Shown here piece after piece: positions 38,364 to 51,113 of a stretch of DNA of 64,000 bases (position 1 is the stretch's first letter; every line of letters begins with the position of its first letter). Under the pieces are notes generated by a model that did not search any database, was not told the origin of the DNA, and saw nothing but the letters and a program-made list of their open reading frames with translations. A program made the position numbers and the translations under genes. This DNA is from Ancistrus triradiatus (lineage: Eukaryota; Chordata; Actinopteri; Siluriformes; Loricariidae). Where the stretch lies: positions 767,665-831,664 of the forward strand of contig JAJAGP010000083.1 in NCBI GenBank assembly GCA_025084515.1. The letters run 5' to 3'.

Positions 38364-41300
38364 CTAAAAGACCAATTGCTTTGGCTGTTCCCAAGGAAAT
38401 TCCTCTCTTCCAAAGTGTCCAAAGCAGGCAGTTTTCTGGTAGATTGGTCTTTTCAGACCAAGCTCCCTGTACAGGAATGAGAGATGATAATAGTAACACA
38501 AACTTATTAGTCTAAACATATCGCCAGTAGCAATTAATATACTATGCCAAACTGTAGACGTAATTTTAGACCTAAAATTGATTAAAATGTTTATTTTCAG
38601 GGTCACTATTTACACATTACTGCACAAGTTATCTTGGATCAGTAAACATTGGTTCTACACTCATTGTGTACACTCATGGTTCATACACCCATATAGAAAT
38701 GTCGGATTGCTGCCTCATTTGGCATGCAGTTATGTCGCAGGCACATATGTAAATGACTACAATTGTGGTCTAATTACACACTGGGTCTTGCTACAAGAAG
38801 GAGTAAAATTGCTTCCCCCTCGCACCTGATAGTCGTTTACCCCTAGTAGTGATCCGAGGGACACTAACAACTCAGCGATATTTGTGCAGGCCATCCTGAT
38901 GCCACGTGTTGCCTCTCATGGTGGACTTCCAACTGGCATTTTTCAACAGGACAGTGCTCACCCACACACAGCAAGGCTTTCCCAGGAATTTCTCTGCCAG
39001 ATTGCAACACTTGGCCTGCTCGGTTGCCAGATTTATCTCTAAGAGCCTTTTTATAAAGCAGCGGGGGAAGCAATTTTATGTCCTCTTGTGGCAAGCCCCA
39101 GTGTATAATCAGACCACAACTGTAATCATTTATATATCTGCCTGCAACATAACTGAGTATCTGGGTCAATGGAAAATATTTTTTAATCAATGAGTATACG
39201 TTTTACTTAATTCTACTTACTTGATGATTACCCCTGGTCTTAAGTCAAAATTCTTCTGAACGATTTGTAGTAGCTCATCTTCATCTCTGCTGGATGTCCC
39301 ATAATGGAAAATGGAAACTGACAGAGGATGACTTATGCCAATGGCATAGGAAATCTTTCAAGGGGAAAAAAAGAAAATATATAGAGTGACATTTGATTAG
39401 ATTACAGTCTAATCAAGACCCAGAAAGCAAACAGTATCAAGCGGACGATAACAACCTGGGTTTATGATGCCAGTAACTGAGACAAATGGATTTATTTTGT
39501 GCCAGTGAACCCAGGGCTTGGCTTTACGTTGTCAATGAACCAAAACACACCACTATAGCTGACAGAACTCACCTCACCAGAGGCAGGATAAGGTCCAGAG
39601 TGGCTCAGTAGGTAGAGCCCAAGCCTTTCTCTTTTGTATCCTTCATCTGGTAAGTTGAGGTCTGCATTTCCCTGAGTTGGTCCAGCTGTGTGCTTTTTAC
39701 CTATGTCAACTTCTAACATGGTTTTACTTGGATGGTGTCCTTGGGGTGTTGGCTATTCGTACTAGCATGAGGTAACATCTACTAAGAAGAATACAAAGCA
39801 CTTCTGTAAGTTGCTTTGAGTAATGTCGTCCGTAAATGTAAATCTGTTTGGCTTGGCCTGAGAAGCTCTGGCCTTGCAGTAATGGTTCTCACAAAAGGAT
39901 TTGCCAGATACTCTGAAGCAGAAGACCTGAGTAGGCATGCATGTGTGTAGTTCTTAATTAAGGAGCATAACCTTTTGAGGCCTGGAAAGTTAGGACACAA
40001 GCCATTCATCTGATAAAAGATCAACAGTAAGTCCAAACTAAGACTAGCACCATAAAATCAGTCTACTGTTTCAGACCGACTTTACAGTGAAAACCTACAA
40101 TGACCAATACACCAGCTTAATTAGTAAAGTAAATGCTTTCGTTTAAAAAAATAACTGATTTAGGATCAAGCAGTCAAACACAAGGTGACTCTTTCTTACC
40201 TGTACAAGTACCCTTCTGCATAATTTGGCTTTGACAAGTGATTTGGCCACCCAGCGGGCAGCATAGGCTCCAGAACGATCCACTTTGGTGTAATCCTTTC
40301 CAGAGAAGGCACCACCACCATGGCCTCCCCAACCACCATATGTGTCAACAATGATCTTTCTGCCTGTAAGACCCGCATCTCCCTGTTCATTAACACACAT
40401 TCAAACATCAACAATCTGAATGGGAAGAACATTTCTGACTGTTTTCTGATTACTCTGTAGCTATTTTAGAACTGTGCATCCATATATATAGGTGCTCCTC
40501 GGATTACGATGGTTTGGTTTATTTGACTTTATGATGGGAATCTGATAATAAACATAAATACACATTCTGCAGAAACTGCATTATAAAATTCTGAATAACC
40601 TAAATCTAACCCTAACCCTACTTTTTGGTTTTCACTTTCAATACATTATTCAATAACTTGCATGAGCTATTCAACACTTTATTATAAAATAACTCTAGGT
40701 TAATATAAGTGTTTTAAGCATGCTTAATGTAGGCTAGGTTATGATACATACATTAAATATTAAACTCCTCATTTTGTGATACAATCACTTTACGATCTGT
40801 TTATCAGAACATAACTCCATTAAAAATCAGGGACCCTCTATACTGAGTCACTTATGCAACTCAGTCATGGAATTTCACAAATTCACAAGACAGGCAAATT
40901 GGCCAGAAAGCTTCTTTTTAAAGAAACTTTGACCTGTCCTTTTATCTTTACAAGGAACTACATATAGACCAAAAAATGAGTAGCCACAGTAGATGGTAAC
41001 AAGCAAAATCTCTTTAAGATAATATCTCAAAAAATATCTCACCAGAAATCAAGATGAAATGGTGTAACCACACAACAAAATTAAGTGGCGGCCATGAGTC
41101 TGAGACCAATAGATAAATTGCTTCTGTTCTTCATTTTTATTTAATATAATAAAATGCAGGAGAGTGTTTTTTTTTTCTAAATATAATGACACAAAACATC
41201 TCTCTTGAAGACCAAATAATATCAGAGTGCTAACTGCCACAGACTTTTTCTCTCCAGAACCCCAGCCGCTCCCAGGCCAGCTAAGAGATATAATCCCTCC

Positions 41301-43295
41301 AGAGTGTCCTGGGTCTGAGCTGATGCCGTTAGGTGGTAAGGAGAACCTGGCAACGTGGGCCTCTTTCCCGTTTAAATTATGTTTACAAAAATTTAAATAC
41401 CTTGGGATCTGGATCACACGCAATCACAAAGATTTATATTCTGCTAATTATGAACCTTTGCTTTTGCACTTGAGACAGGACCTTGAACGATGGTCCCCCC
41501 TACATCTTTCCCTGATGGGCCGAATAAATACAGTGAAAATGACCATTCTGCCTAAATTTTTATATGTATTTCAATCTCTGCCAGTTTTCTTAACAAAGTC
41601 GTTTTTTCACAAACTAAATCATTTAATAATACCCTTCATATGGAATAATAAATTGCCCCGAATAAAGAGAAACATTACAGAAAAGTCGGCATACAGGAGG
41701 ATTGGCTCTTCCAAATTTCATGTTTTATTACTGGGCAGCAAATATAAGAGCATTGCTGTACTGGATGTCGAGTGGAGCCACTGCCCCTGTGTGGGCATTT
41801 TTGGAGGGGTCATCAGTTAGGTCTACTTCCTTAGCAGCATTGTTATGTTCTGATTTGCCATTTGCGAAATCCATCAGCCACTTTAGTCTTAACCCAATTG
41901 TCATGGATTCGGTAAAAATTTGGAACCCAATTTAAAAGGTCATTCTCCCTAAAAGAAATCCGCTTGCGGCTCCAATCGAGAAAAAAATCATAGGTTTCCT
42001 CCATCGATGATGGATGGCGCTTTTGCTATTTGGACTAGAAGAAATATACATTCATTGTCTGACCTTTATGTTGATGATAATTTTGCCACCTTCGAACACC
42101 TAGTATAGAAATTTGAAACTGCCACGTTCACACTTCTTCAGGTATTTGCAGCTTCGGAATTTTGTCTCTTCTAGTTCTGATTGCTTTCCAGCGCGCCCCC
42201 CTCCTGATTCCCTGTTAGACACAATCTTTAAATGTAAAGATATACATAGACGGAGTATTAGCATTATTTATGAATCGCTGAAACTCGTTATAATTCCACT
42301 CCACTGGTAAACACTTAGGAATAAATGGGAATTGGATCTGGGTGAAAAACAATAGAAGAAAGATCTGTGGCAAACAAATAATACACAGGATTTTTTTCCT
42401 CTTCTATCTGTGCAAAACATATGGTCATCCAATTTAAGATCGTGCATCGCTTGCATTGGTCTAAGGTCAGGCTTGCTAAGATTAAGCCGGACCTGGACCC
42501 CACATGTGATCGCTGTGTGGATGGCCCCAGCCTCGCTTTTGCACATGTTTTGGTCGTGTCCAAAAGTATACACTTTTTGGAGTGCTATTTTTAAAACCTA
42601 TTCAGAGGTCTGTGATAACCTATTGCTGCCTTGTCCATTCATTGCACTGTTTGGTGTGGTCCCAGAACATACATATGTGGATAGGACTGGGGAGAGAGAT
42701 GCTGCTTTTAGCTCGCTCCTTGCCAGAAGATGATTCTTACCAAATGGAAAGACAGCAATTCACCAACGCACAGTCATTGGATAAGGGAAGTTCTATATAA
42801 TCTCAGAATTGAAAAGGTCAGGTATACTTTTACAAGGGTCGGCTGGGAGGTTTTACAGTATATGGGTCAGTCGTTTATAACCTTCACTGAAAACATGGTG
42901 AAAGTAAACAACCAGCATGACAACTTATCTTTATCTTATAGCATGCCTATAACATCTTGTATTTTTTTATTTTATGTGTATATAGGTATGTATATATATT
43001 TAGTAGTGTTATTATTATATCTGTATGTATATAAATCGCATCACGTACATTTTTATGTATCTGTTTTTTTTTTATAATTGATATTACATCTGTATGTATA
43101 TAAATTACATTTATCATATGTACATTTCTATTTACCTGTTTTTTTATAATTGATATTATTTATTTATTTTTACTTATTTATTTTATTTATTTTATTTTTA
43201 CTATTATTATTTTATTTTATTTTTTTCCTCTTTCTCTGTAACACTTGTGTATCTCTTGAAACTTGGCATGTGCAATGCGGATACTTGTGATGTCC

Positions 43296-43331
<36 letters not shown>

Positions 43332-46300
43332 TGGGGTTTGATGTATGTTGTATCCCGTTAAATTCAATAAAAAGACCTTGATCAAAAAAAAAAGAGTGTC
43401 CTGGGTCTACCCCAGGGCCTCATCCCAGTTGGCCATGCCTGGTAAACCTCTAGTGGGATGTGTCCTTATCAGATGCCTGAACCACCTCAGCTGGCTCCTG
43501 TCATTGCCAACAAAGGTTATGTTATAAAGCATTGAGTTGAACTTTTGTTATTGACCAAATACTTATTTTCCACCATAATTTACAATTAAATTTCTTAAAA
43601 ATCTTACATTGTGATTTCCTGGATTTTCTTTTCTCATTTTGTCTCTCATAGTTGAAGTGTACCTATGATGAAAATTACAAACCTCTCTCACCTTTCTAAG
43701 TAGGAGAACTTGCACAATCAGTGGCTGACTAAATACTTTTTTGCCCCACTGTATGTTACAGCAATAAAAACTGACCTGTGGTCCACCCATGAGGAACTTT
43801 CCACTAGGGAGCATATGACAGATCGTCCTGTCATCCAGGTACATGGCTGGTATAACGGCTTTGACCACTTTTTCCAGCAGATTCTGCCGGATATCGGCTA
43901 ATGTGATGTCTGGTTTGTGTTGAACTGAGATCACCACTGTGTGGACTCTGACTGGCTCCATGGCTCCCATGTTATCACGATATTCCACAGTAACCTGTCA
44001 AGACCAGAGACATCTCTACATTAGGTTCCAGTAAGGCCAGGTCCAGATGTCGACATGGAGCAGTACTTAACATGAGCAAAAAATCAGTATAACAAGTAAT
44101 ATTGTTTCGTTCCAAAGTAACATATTTGTGTGTGTCTTACAGAAGACAATTGCAGCATTGCCTGTATCTTTTGCTAAAAAGACCAATACTCCTCTGTCAG
44201 CACTTGTCTAACTAAAGGAGAAATTGCAAACAGTGTGCAAGAGCAGTATACTTTCAGTATTTATTTGTGGGGCACGTTGTTGGCCCCATGCTGAGATCAG
44301 CCAATCAAAAAGAACAGAATGACATACATCCAGATGTTTACTGTATCGTGTGACTTCACAGTCCACTGTTAGATACTGTAATTTTTTTTATCCATTTCTG
44401 TCCCCACTTATCCTGGTCAAGGTTGTGGTGGGTGCCGAGTCTATTCTGGAATTCACATGGCACAGATGAGCATATACCCTGAACACAGCCTGAGTCCATT
44501 CCACAATCGACATGGGTTGGTGTTGCTAAGCTGGGGGATAGTCCCCCAATTGGTCTCCCACCCCCCTTAAGCATGGCCAATCATGATTTGTGATGGCTGA
44601 GCCAGCTGTAAATCTAAGTCACTATCAGGACTGTAGAACCCAGGTCTCCAGAGTGGTTTGCTAGTGACTACACCAGCCAGTGACTTATCCTGAATGAATA
44701 TGAATTGACAAAGAATTCCTTAATGGTGTACGTCAACAGAAAACTGAGTTTCGTTATCATGTACATTTGTGAGTTCACTGATGAAGTCCATTTGTTCTTG
44801 GATTGAACTTATAAGTACAATTTAGAGATACACCGATAAACTGGCTGGTGACTGGAATAGGCCGGTTGTCAGTATGATTGGCCATAAGCAGCGATCGTCC
44901 GATCAGTCTCATATAGCTGATTCTGTACCGGTCACATTTACAGTTGATGAAGACAGTGGCACAAACACAGCCACACGTGAACAGTAAAGTGCTTTTACTA
45001 AGTTTAATTCAGAATTCAGTTAATGTGTGTGTGGAGCTTTAAACACGGCTCAGCCACTCACTTGTTTGTTTGCGAGACTGGTGCCGATGCTTGTCAATGA
45101 TGAGGAAGTGTTAGATTTCAGCTGTGTTTTTAGTTCTACTTAGTAAACTAAATACAGTCTAAACACGTTATCTTGGCCCCTTTATCTCGCTAAATTCATC
45201 TCTCGCCACCTGTAATGGCAGGATGGGTTTCCCTCCATGCACCTTACCTCGAAAAGTCACCCTCCTCAGCTCTCGCCGAGGTTAGACTGTAGTCTCTCCC
45301 TATATAGTGCTATGCTAATGAGGGAGTAGGGATCAATTTCAGTCACAGCCACGTCTTCGGTGTAGAGATTCTTCACAATGAGTGAAGAACATATCACGAC
45401 AACAACATAAGGCACCTTGGTTTTTCATTTGTATTACCTGATGACCTTGTTTTCATTCATAAAAAAAAGACTTAAAAAACATTGCTCTTTATTGAATTTG
45501 GAACTTTGTGAAAAGAAAATGTTTGTCTATATATAACCTAGCCTAACCTAAGTCTCCATTACAATAAAAGTTGACCAAAAATGTTTCTGTAGGCTCTCAT
45601 TTATAATTCTTAGAAAGAAAATTGGAATCAGACAAAATTGGAATCGGCAAGTCATATGTTAAAAAAATTGGAAATCAGAATCAACCAAGAAAATTGCAAT
45701 CGGTGCATTTCCACTAAAATTAAATCAATTTTCTTTGCATTAGTTTACCTGTGATTTACAGTCGGGTAATATCCATGGACACTCTCCATTCTTTGACAGC
45801 TCTTTCATCTTGTAATTGAGCTTATGAGCCAAAAGGATGCTCAGTGGCATGCACTCCTCTGTCTCATCTGTTGCATAGCCAAACATTAAACCCTGTAGTA
45901 ACAATAATCAAAATTATAATCACTGGTGTAGCTCAAAACATACATTAAGTCACCTCTTTTGTGCAAATGTCTATATTTCAGAATTGTATATTTTTCAGTT
46001 TATATTCTGACTAGTATTTATTTAAGTTTTAGTGGTCACTGTACTTTGTAGTTCTACAATTACAGACTGTAGTCCATCTGTTTCTCTACATACCCCTTTA
46101 TCTGTCCCCCACAGGACCAGTACAGATCAGGTACTATTTGGGTGGTGGATCATTCTCAGCACTGCAGTGACACTGATGTGGTGGGATGTGTTAGTGTGTG
46201 TTGCACTGATATAAGTGGACCAGACACAGCAGTGCTACTGGAGTTTTAAAACACTGTTTTATGTCATATTGATGGCAACAAAACAATAAAGTGGTGTAAT

Positions 46301-49300
46301 GTGAGCTCATCCCTGCCCTGCCACAAAAAACAAAGCGCGCTGAGACATGGGAACCCAGATTGGGAGGTAATCTGGTGAAATACACAAGACAGTAGATATC
46401 ATATGGCATACAACAACAACCAGGACTTGTCGAAGGTGCCAGTCAGCCAAGAGTTGGTGATAATGGTGTCAATTAAATGAAACTCAACTCTGTATCCAAC
46501 AGTCCTACCCTCACCAAAGACATGACATGAATATGATTGATTCAGCATTGCAAATTAGTGCTCTATCAATTGAGTCACTCTGGTTTGTACCCTGGTTGTG
46601 GTTTGTTAAGATCAGCTTTCGGTTGACTGGCATGGAAGTCGAACTGAGGAACTGTTGTTTCTAGCAGCTGGCTCTTATATTTAAGCCACAGGACTTGCAT
46701 CAAACATTACAGGGTAAATGAAACTCCAAAATCTTTAAATGTTTAAAAATAATTTACTGTTCTGTAAAACACAACCATTATCCTAAACCTAGCTGAAAAC
46801 ACACACATATAAAGATCATCACACCTGGTCACCAGCGCCAATGTTCTCCTCATCGCGACCTTCAAACACGCAGTCACTAATTTCATCACACTGCGGCTGC
46901 AAGGCCACGAGCACATTGCATGTCTTGTAGTCAAATCCTAAAGATACAGTTACATAACAATAACAATGAACATGCTTCATTCCGTTGCCAGATTGTTTCA
47001 TCCAAGTTTTTAAATCAGGCACACAGCACTGAGTCCATTTTCCAATGAAGGGCCCATTAACAGAACGACCCAACAAACACAGAAACCTGGCAAAAACAGC
47101 CAATTTTCTGTTGAGTTTAAAACACTATCTTACCCTTGGATGAGTCATCATATCCGATACGCTTCACTGTGTCTCTGACCACTTTCTGGAGATCAACTAT
47201 GGCCCTTGATGTCACCTCTCCACACAGAAGGATCATCCCTGTCTTAGCCACACACTCTGTTTCGGAAAACATACATCACCAGTGATGAATTTCCATAATA
47301 ATATGATCAATATCACTCACTCACTTTCTACACCTGCTTAATGCAATTCAGGGTCATGGGGGGTGCCTGGGTGCCTATCTGGCAGTAAGGGAACAAGGCA
47401 GGAACCAACCCTGACCAGGGCACTAGTACATATTTACATGTACACCTAATTCTGGAACAGCGACTCCTGCTGGTCCTGCAGTGGGCTGAGGTCCCCATCA
47501 ACACCTAGTTACACCAGTGCCATGAGTTATCTGGGATAAAATATGAAAGACTACTAATTTCTGTAGATTGCACTTAAACCTAGTTTTCTTGCTTGCAAAT
47601 GCAAGCTTTGCCCCTTAGACTCTAAATATTTTATCTGTTACCTATTATTCAAAATGAACATGATGCAATCATGCCAGTGTCACAGCTGTACTGAGAACAA
47701 CCCATCAATATTGAGCAGTGGTCTATGCTGGTCTGTTTGTGTGCGGAAAATGATGAGTAATAGTCACAACATATATACACTGCACTTATCTATAGTGTGT
47801 ACCATACTTATCACAGGGATAACATATATTCGTTAGAATTTTAAAATCATCATACAGTGGTACCTCGGTTCTCATCGTTAAAATGTTCCACAATGCTTGT
47901 CGAGTACCGAAAACAATGAGTACCGAGCAAATGTTTCCCATAAGAAATAATGTAAGTTGAATGAATCCGTTCCAGACCTCCAGACGATCCACAATGTTTA
48001 AAGCATTATATGCATTAATGGAGATGTATTGAACAGGTGCTCCGAGTTACGAGGGGGATATGTTCTGACAAATCTATCATAAGTTAAATGTATCATGAAC
48101 TATACTCTATCATAGCAAAGACAACTTTATAAACCTTATAAACTGCCAAGCTCAAAACATTTACATTAACCTACAGTTGGCCAAAATCATTAACTTGAAG
48201 CTTATTTTATAATATAGTCTTGAAAAATCTCATGTAATTTAGTGAATAATGGATTTAAAATGAAAACTAAAAGCAAAACACTTACTCTACTGGCGAACTC
48301 AGGGCGCTAGCATAGCTGCTAATGCTAACTACAGCCTCTAGTTAAGTAGTCCAGGAATCAGTTCCTTTCGGTTGGCTGTAATCAGTAACCATTGTAGAAC
48401 CCATGGGGACTTATTTGCACTAAGAATACAGAAGAAAAACACCTATCTGTATCTGAATCACTGTGTAATCAAAAAATGTGAATCATGAATCGTAAATCAA
48501 GTTTTGGCCAGAACGAGTCGCACGGCTCGACTTATACAAGTTTAAGCAAGTGCACCGAGTACCAAGCAAACAACGAGAACAGATGTTACTAGTCAAAAAT
48601 GCATTGAGAACTGAATTCAGAACTGACGAGTTCCGAGGTGGTCGAATGCCACGGTACCACTGTATATCAGAACATGGAGGAAGGTGTCACACCTGGCCTA
48701 GAGGCCACTCTGATCTGTTTGTACTACAGACCCAGGCCCCATGAATGGTTCTACCAGTACAGCACTGGATCCCATTGCTGAAGGTGAAGTATGTCCGTAT
48801 ATCAGATTGTGCGTCTGAGGTGTATTTTACATTGCCGGCTTCCATGCCGGCTTGAAGGATGTTGGCCTGATGAGGTTTCACGCCATCAGATCCTGGCTTC
48901 CAAAGAGCTGGCCTGGCAAGGAGTCTCACCACCAGTTCCCATTCTACTTCTTGTTTTCCACCTTTCAAAGTTAGCGGTTCCCTCGAGTCAAAGGGGCTCA
49001 TATCTATGATACGTCCCGGTGTTAGCGGCGGTCCCCCGTGTGATAGAATAAATCAAACTACTTCTACTCTTTAAGGCCACTTGAAAAAGCAGTAAAAATT
49101 AATAACACTAAACACCTGCATATGCACACTATTAAGGCCGGTAATCAAATTACTCCTCCTATCATTGTCTTGTGTTAAAAGCAAAGTTTTAAAATAACAA
49201 CTGCTTTGCTTTTTTGTACTATGATGCTGGATCTATGGGACACCATGTAGCAGGGCAGCTTAACAAAAACACCAGTGAGTGGTGTATGTTTTTGAATACA

Positions 49301-50411
49301 TTATTCATCACTAATTATGATATTATAATGTTTATTAGGTCTGTGACAAATGTGATCTAAAACAATGAAGATGTGATGAAGGACTATTGAAAAATTCATA
49401 CCACAAGCCACTCTGGAGTCAGGATCTTCAGAGAGATATGCATCCACAACAGCATCACTTATTTGATCGCACATTTTATCTGTGAATACAGTACAATGCA
49501 GTTGCATAACGTAATTCATTGAAGTGTCATGACTTTATGATATATTACCAATTTAATCATGATCGAACCTTAGCCAAAGTCCAGGTTTATTGCTTTATGA
49601 AGTGGACATGCCTGGACGTGTTTAAAACGTTATTGTTTAATAATAACTTGGCACATAATAAATGAATAACTAACTGGTCGTGTCATAGTGCATGGTATAA
49701 CTACATTATTTGTTTTTTTAATGCACAAAATGCAAGCTTTCCAGTAAATGACAGTACATTCCCTGACCACAGTAAAGTTGGTTTTATCTTCGATATTCGT
49801 TTTTTCGGCTCTAGTAACTTTTGAACGAATTATGGTAGCCAATAAACACTTTCATATTCAAGACAGGACGATCACAGAGAATGATGCACACCTTTTCTTT
49901 TGCGATTTGGGTGACATTTTACGTCCCCGTCTTGTGTTACTACCGAGAAACGCAGAGCACATTTACAATCAGAATAAAATGTATACGTTTCTACACCACG
50001 CCTACAACTATGCACACGAATCTGTTGTTGTTTTAATTGTAATAGCATTTCAGCCACATTACATACAGCACTAAAACTATTGTGTATAGCACAGCTAGCT
50101 GACAATAATCATGCACAATCTCTGGATTTTGAATTTGATGTAAAAAACGATTTTATATTAATTTTAAATTTGTTTGAATTTTAATAGCATTCCAGCCACA
50201 TTACATACAGCACTAAAACCATTGTGTATAGCACAGCTAGGTGGCAGTACTCATGCACAACCACTGGATTTTGAATTTTATGCAAAATCGATGTACATTC
50301 TGGGTGTTATGCTTATGACGGAAGCAGACTCTTACCGGAATGTCCTTCTCCAACAGATTCCGATGTAAACAGGAAAGTTTTTCCTGGCTTGCTGTACCCG
50401 GTGCTGTTCAT
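38364..50411 (-). CDS. mat2al: S-adenosylmethionine synthase, MAT2A/MAT1A family (probably mat2al), 9 exons
   Basis: Nine minus-strand exons, all with GT/AG borders: 50336-50411, 49402-49479, 47134-47256, 46825-46937, 45749-45892, 43776-43994, 40200-40382, 39221-39354 and 38364-38466. They give 390 residues, close to the ~395 of human MAT1A/MAT2A, and the exon pattern looks the same. The enzyme makes S-adenosylmethionine from methionine and ATP. Visible motifs: FTSESVGEGH (15-24), GAGDQ (126-130) running into GLMFGYATDE, and the phosphate-binding GGGAFSGKD (273-281). Oddity: the usual GHPDK reads GHSDK (residues 23-27, split by intron 1), keeping the catalytic His and Asp but replacing Pro. 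Residues 101-121 differ clearly from both human MAT1A and MAT2A, and the C terminus (PIYQKTACFGHFG) is closer to MAT1A. The vamp8 neighbour favours a MAT2A origin. I therefore favour the teleost mat2al paralogue: family certain, paralogue symbol tentative. Introns 1, 5, 6 and 8 hold repeats described separately. Confidence 0.95.
38700..39175. mobile_element. Tc1/mariner remnant with ~100-bp inverted arms in mat intron 8
   Basis: Arms at about 38728-38825 and 39060-39165 are inverted copies (roughly 80% alike) containing aattacacactgggtcttgc and ccagtgtataatcagaccac. Between them a transposase piece is readable (PTGIFQQDSAHPHTARLSQE), including the second catalytic Asp. Confidence 0.75.
40489..40843 (+). 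repeat. GGTGCTCC-type non-autonomous element in mat intron 6
   Basis: It opens ggtgctcctcggattacgat and closes with tttatcagaacataactcc...agggaccctctat, a degraded inverted match. The same family appears at 13990 and inside 47853-48664 and 62385-63395. Confidence 0.55.
41301..43408 (+). mobile_element. L1-like LINE, 5'-truncated, with 16-bp target duplication, in mat intron 6
   Basis: The insert 41317-43392 is flanked by identical agagtgtcctgggtct (41301-41316 and 43393-43408). It encodes the C-terminal part of a L1/Tx1-like RT ORF: FKYLGIWITRNHKDLY, LERWSPLHLSLMGRINTVKM and PFIWNNKLPRIKR, then a zinc-knuckle-like region with CDRCVDGP and HMFWSCPKV in shifted frames. After the coding part come an AT-rich 3' UTR, a 33-base G run, AATAAA and an A tail at about 43384-43392. 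It runs opposite to mat. Confidence 0.92.
43298..43330 (+). repeat. Poly(G) run, 33 bases
   Basis: Thirty-three consecutive G in the L1-like 3' UTR, just before the poly(A) signal. Confidence 0.97.
43545..43756 (-). mobile_element. Tc1/mariner MITE, truncated, in mat intron 6
   Basis: Related to 23682-23970 in inverted orientation: it contains accaaatacttattttccac and ends ctttttgccccactgtatgt. It stops 20 bp before mat exon 6. Confidence 0.8.
44822..45713. mobile_element. Non-autonomous DNA element in mat intron 5, ATCGG-end family
   Basis: Inverted ends tttagagatacaccgata and caatcggtgcatttcc. The interior has no frame. The right end stops 36 bp from mat exon 5. The ends fit hAT-type or similar elements; class is inference. 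Confidence 0.5.
46062..46250 (+). repeat. Dispersed fish repeat in mat intron 4
   Basis: Contains ggtggtggatcattctcagc and gtgttgcactgatataagtg, phrasing of a common fish repeat. No second copy was noticed in this window. Confidence 0.5.
47853..48664 (-). mobile_element. TGGTACCTCGG-type element with both ends, in mat intron 2
   Basis: The borders are TACAGTGGTACCTCGGTTCT at the left and GGTACCACTGTA at the right, a clear inverted repeat. Internally it carries aggtgctccgagttacga, the end of a second family. CAGT/ACTG tips with TA next to them suggest the IS630/Tc1/pogo superfamily (inference). It separates mat exons 2 and 3. Confidence 0.75.
50030..50300. repeat. Tandem duplication of ~135 bp in mat intron 1
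   Basis: ttacatacagcactaaaact...tgtgtatagcacagctag occurs twice, about 135 bp apart, ending 35 bp from the exon 1 donor. Confidence 0.85.
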
Positions 50412-51113
50412 TATGAATATAACGGAACCGAAAACTGTTCGCGACGTTACCCTAGTGTTGCACTCCGCTTCCGGAAAAGAACTCATCTAAAACAGGACAC
50501 AGCTCAAGTACTGTATATGTAATGGGCGTGCATTAGATTAAGGTGGGAAGGACAACTCGAAAGCACAGAGACGTTTGCATCTGCTTTCTGTCCGCTACTA
50601 TGGATTTGTTTCATTATATTTTTGAATGCAATGTTGTAAAAACATTTTTGAAAGCCCCAGAAAGCCATACAGAGTAAAGCCAAGTAACCGGAAGCTTGCT
50701 GAACTGTAATAAACAATCCTGCGAAAAAGAAAACGCAGCCAACATGAGCACAGTATTTACAATATGCTGTATAACCAAACTCGTTTATGCTGGTTTGTGG
50801 TGAATAGGTGCCGGTTTAGCTGCCTGAAAAACGCACATGGTCCTGCTAGTTCACCATCTGAAGCTTGCTACTAAAACTTGCTGTAAAAATCTTGCTGGTA
50901 CACTTATTTGTCAGAAAAAATATTGCTGGTTAAGAGCTTCTGCCATTAAGAACCTGCTGCTAAATTTCTGTGGACCATCATACTTGCCATACCAGGATCC
51001 CATGCTTGACGATCATCCCCACCACACCAGGATGCCAAGCTGGTGAATATCATCATCATGATGCCCAAAGCACAACATATGCCAGTCTTTGCTGTATTTT
51101 AGGAGGATTAGAT

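Larger units (their letters stand above)
41227..43490 (+). repeat. Older dispersed repeat that received the L1-like insertion
   Basis: Sequence on either side of the insert (ccaggccagctaagagatat... and cccagggcctcatcccagtt...gatgcctgaaccacctcagctggctcct) reads through as one continuous repeat of a type common in fish genomes once the insert is removed. Confidence 0.6.
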
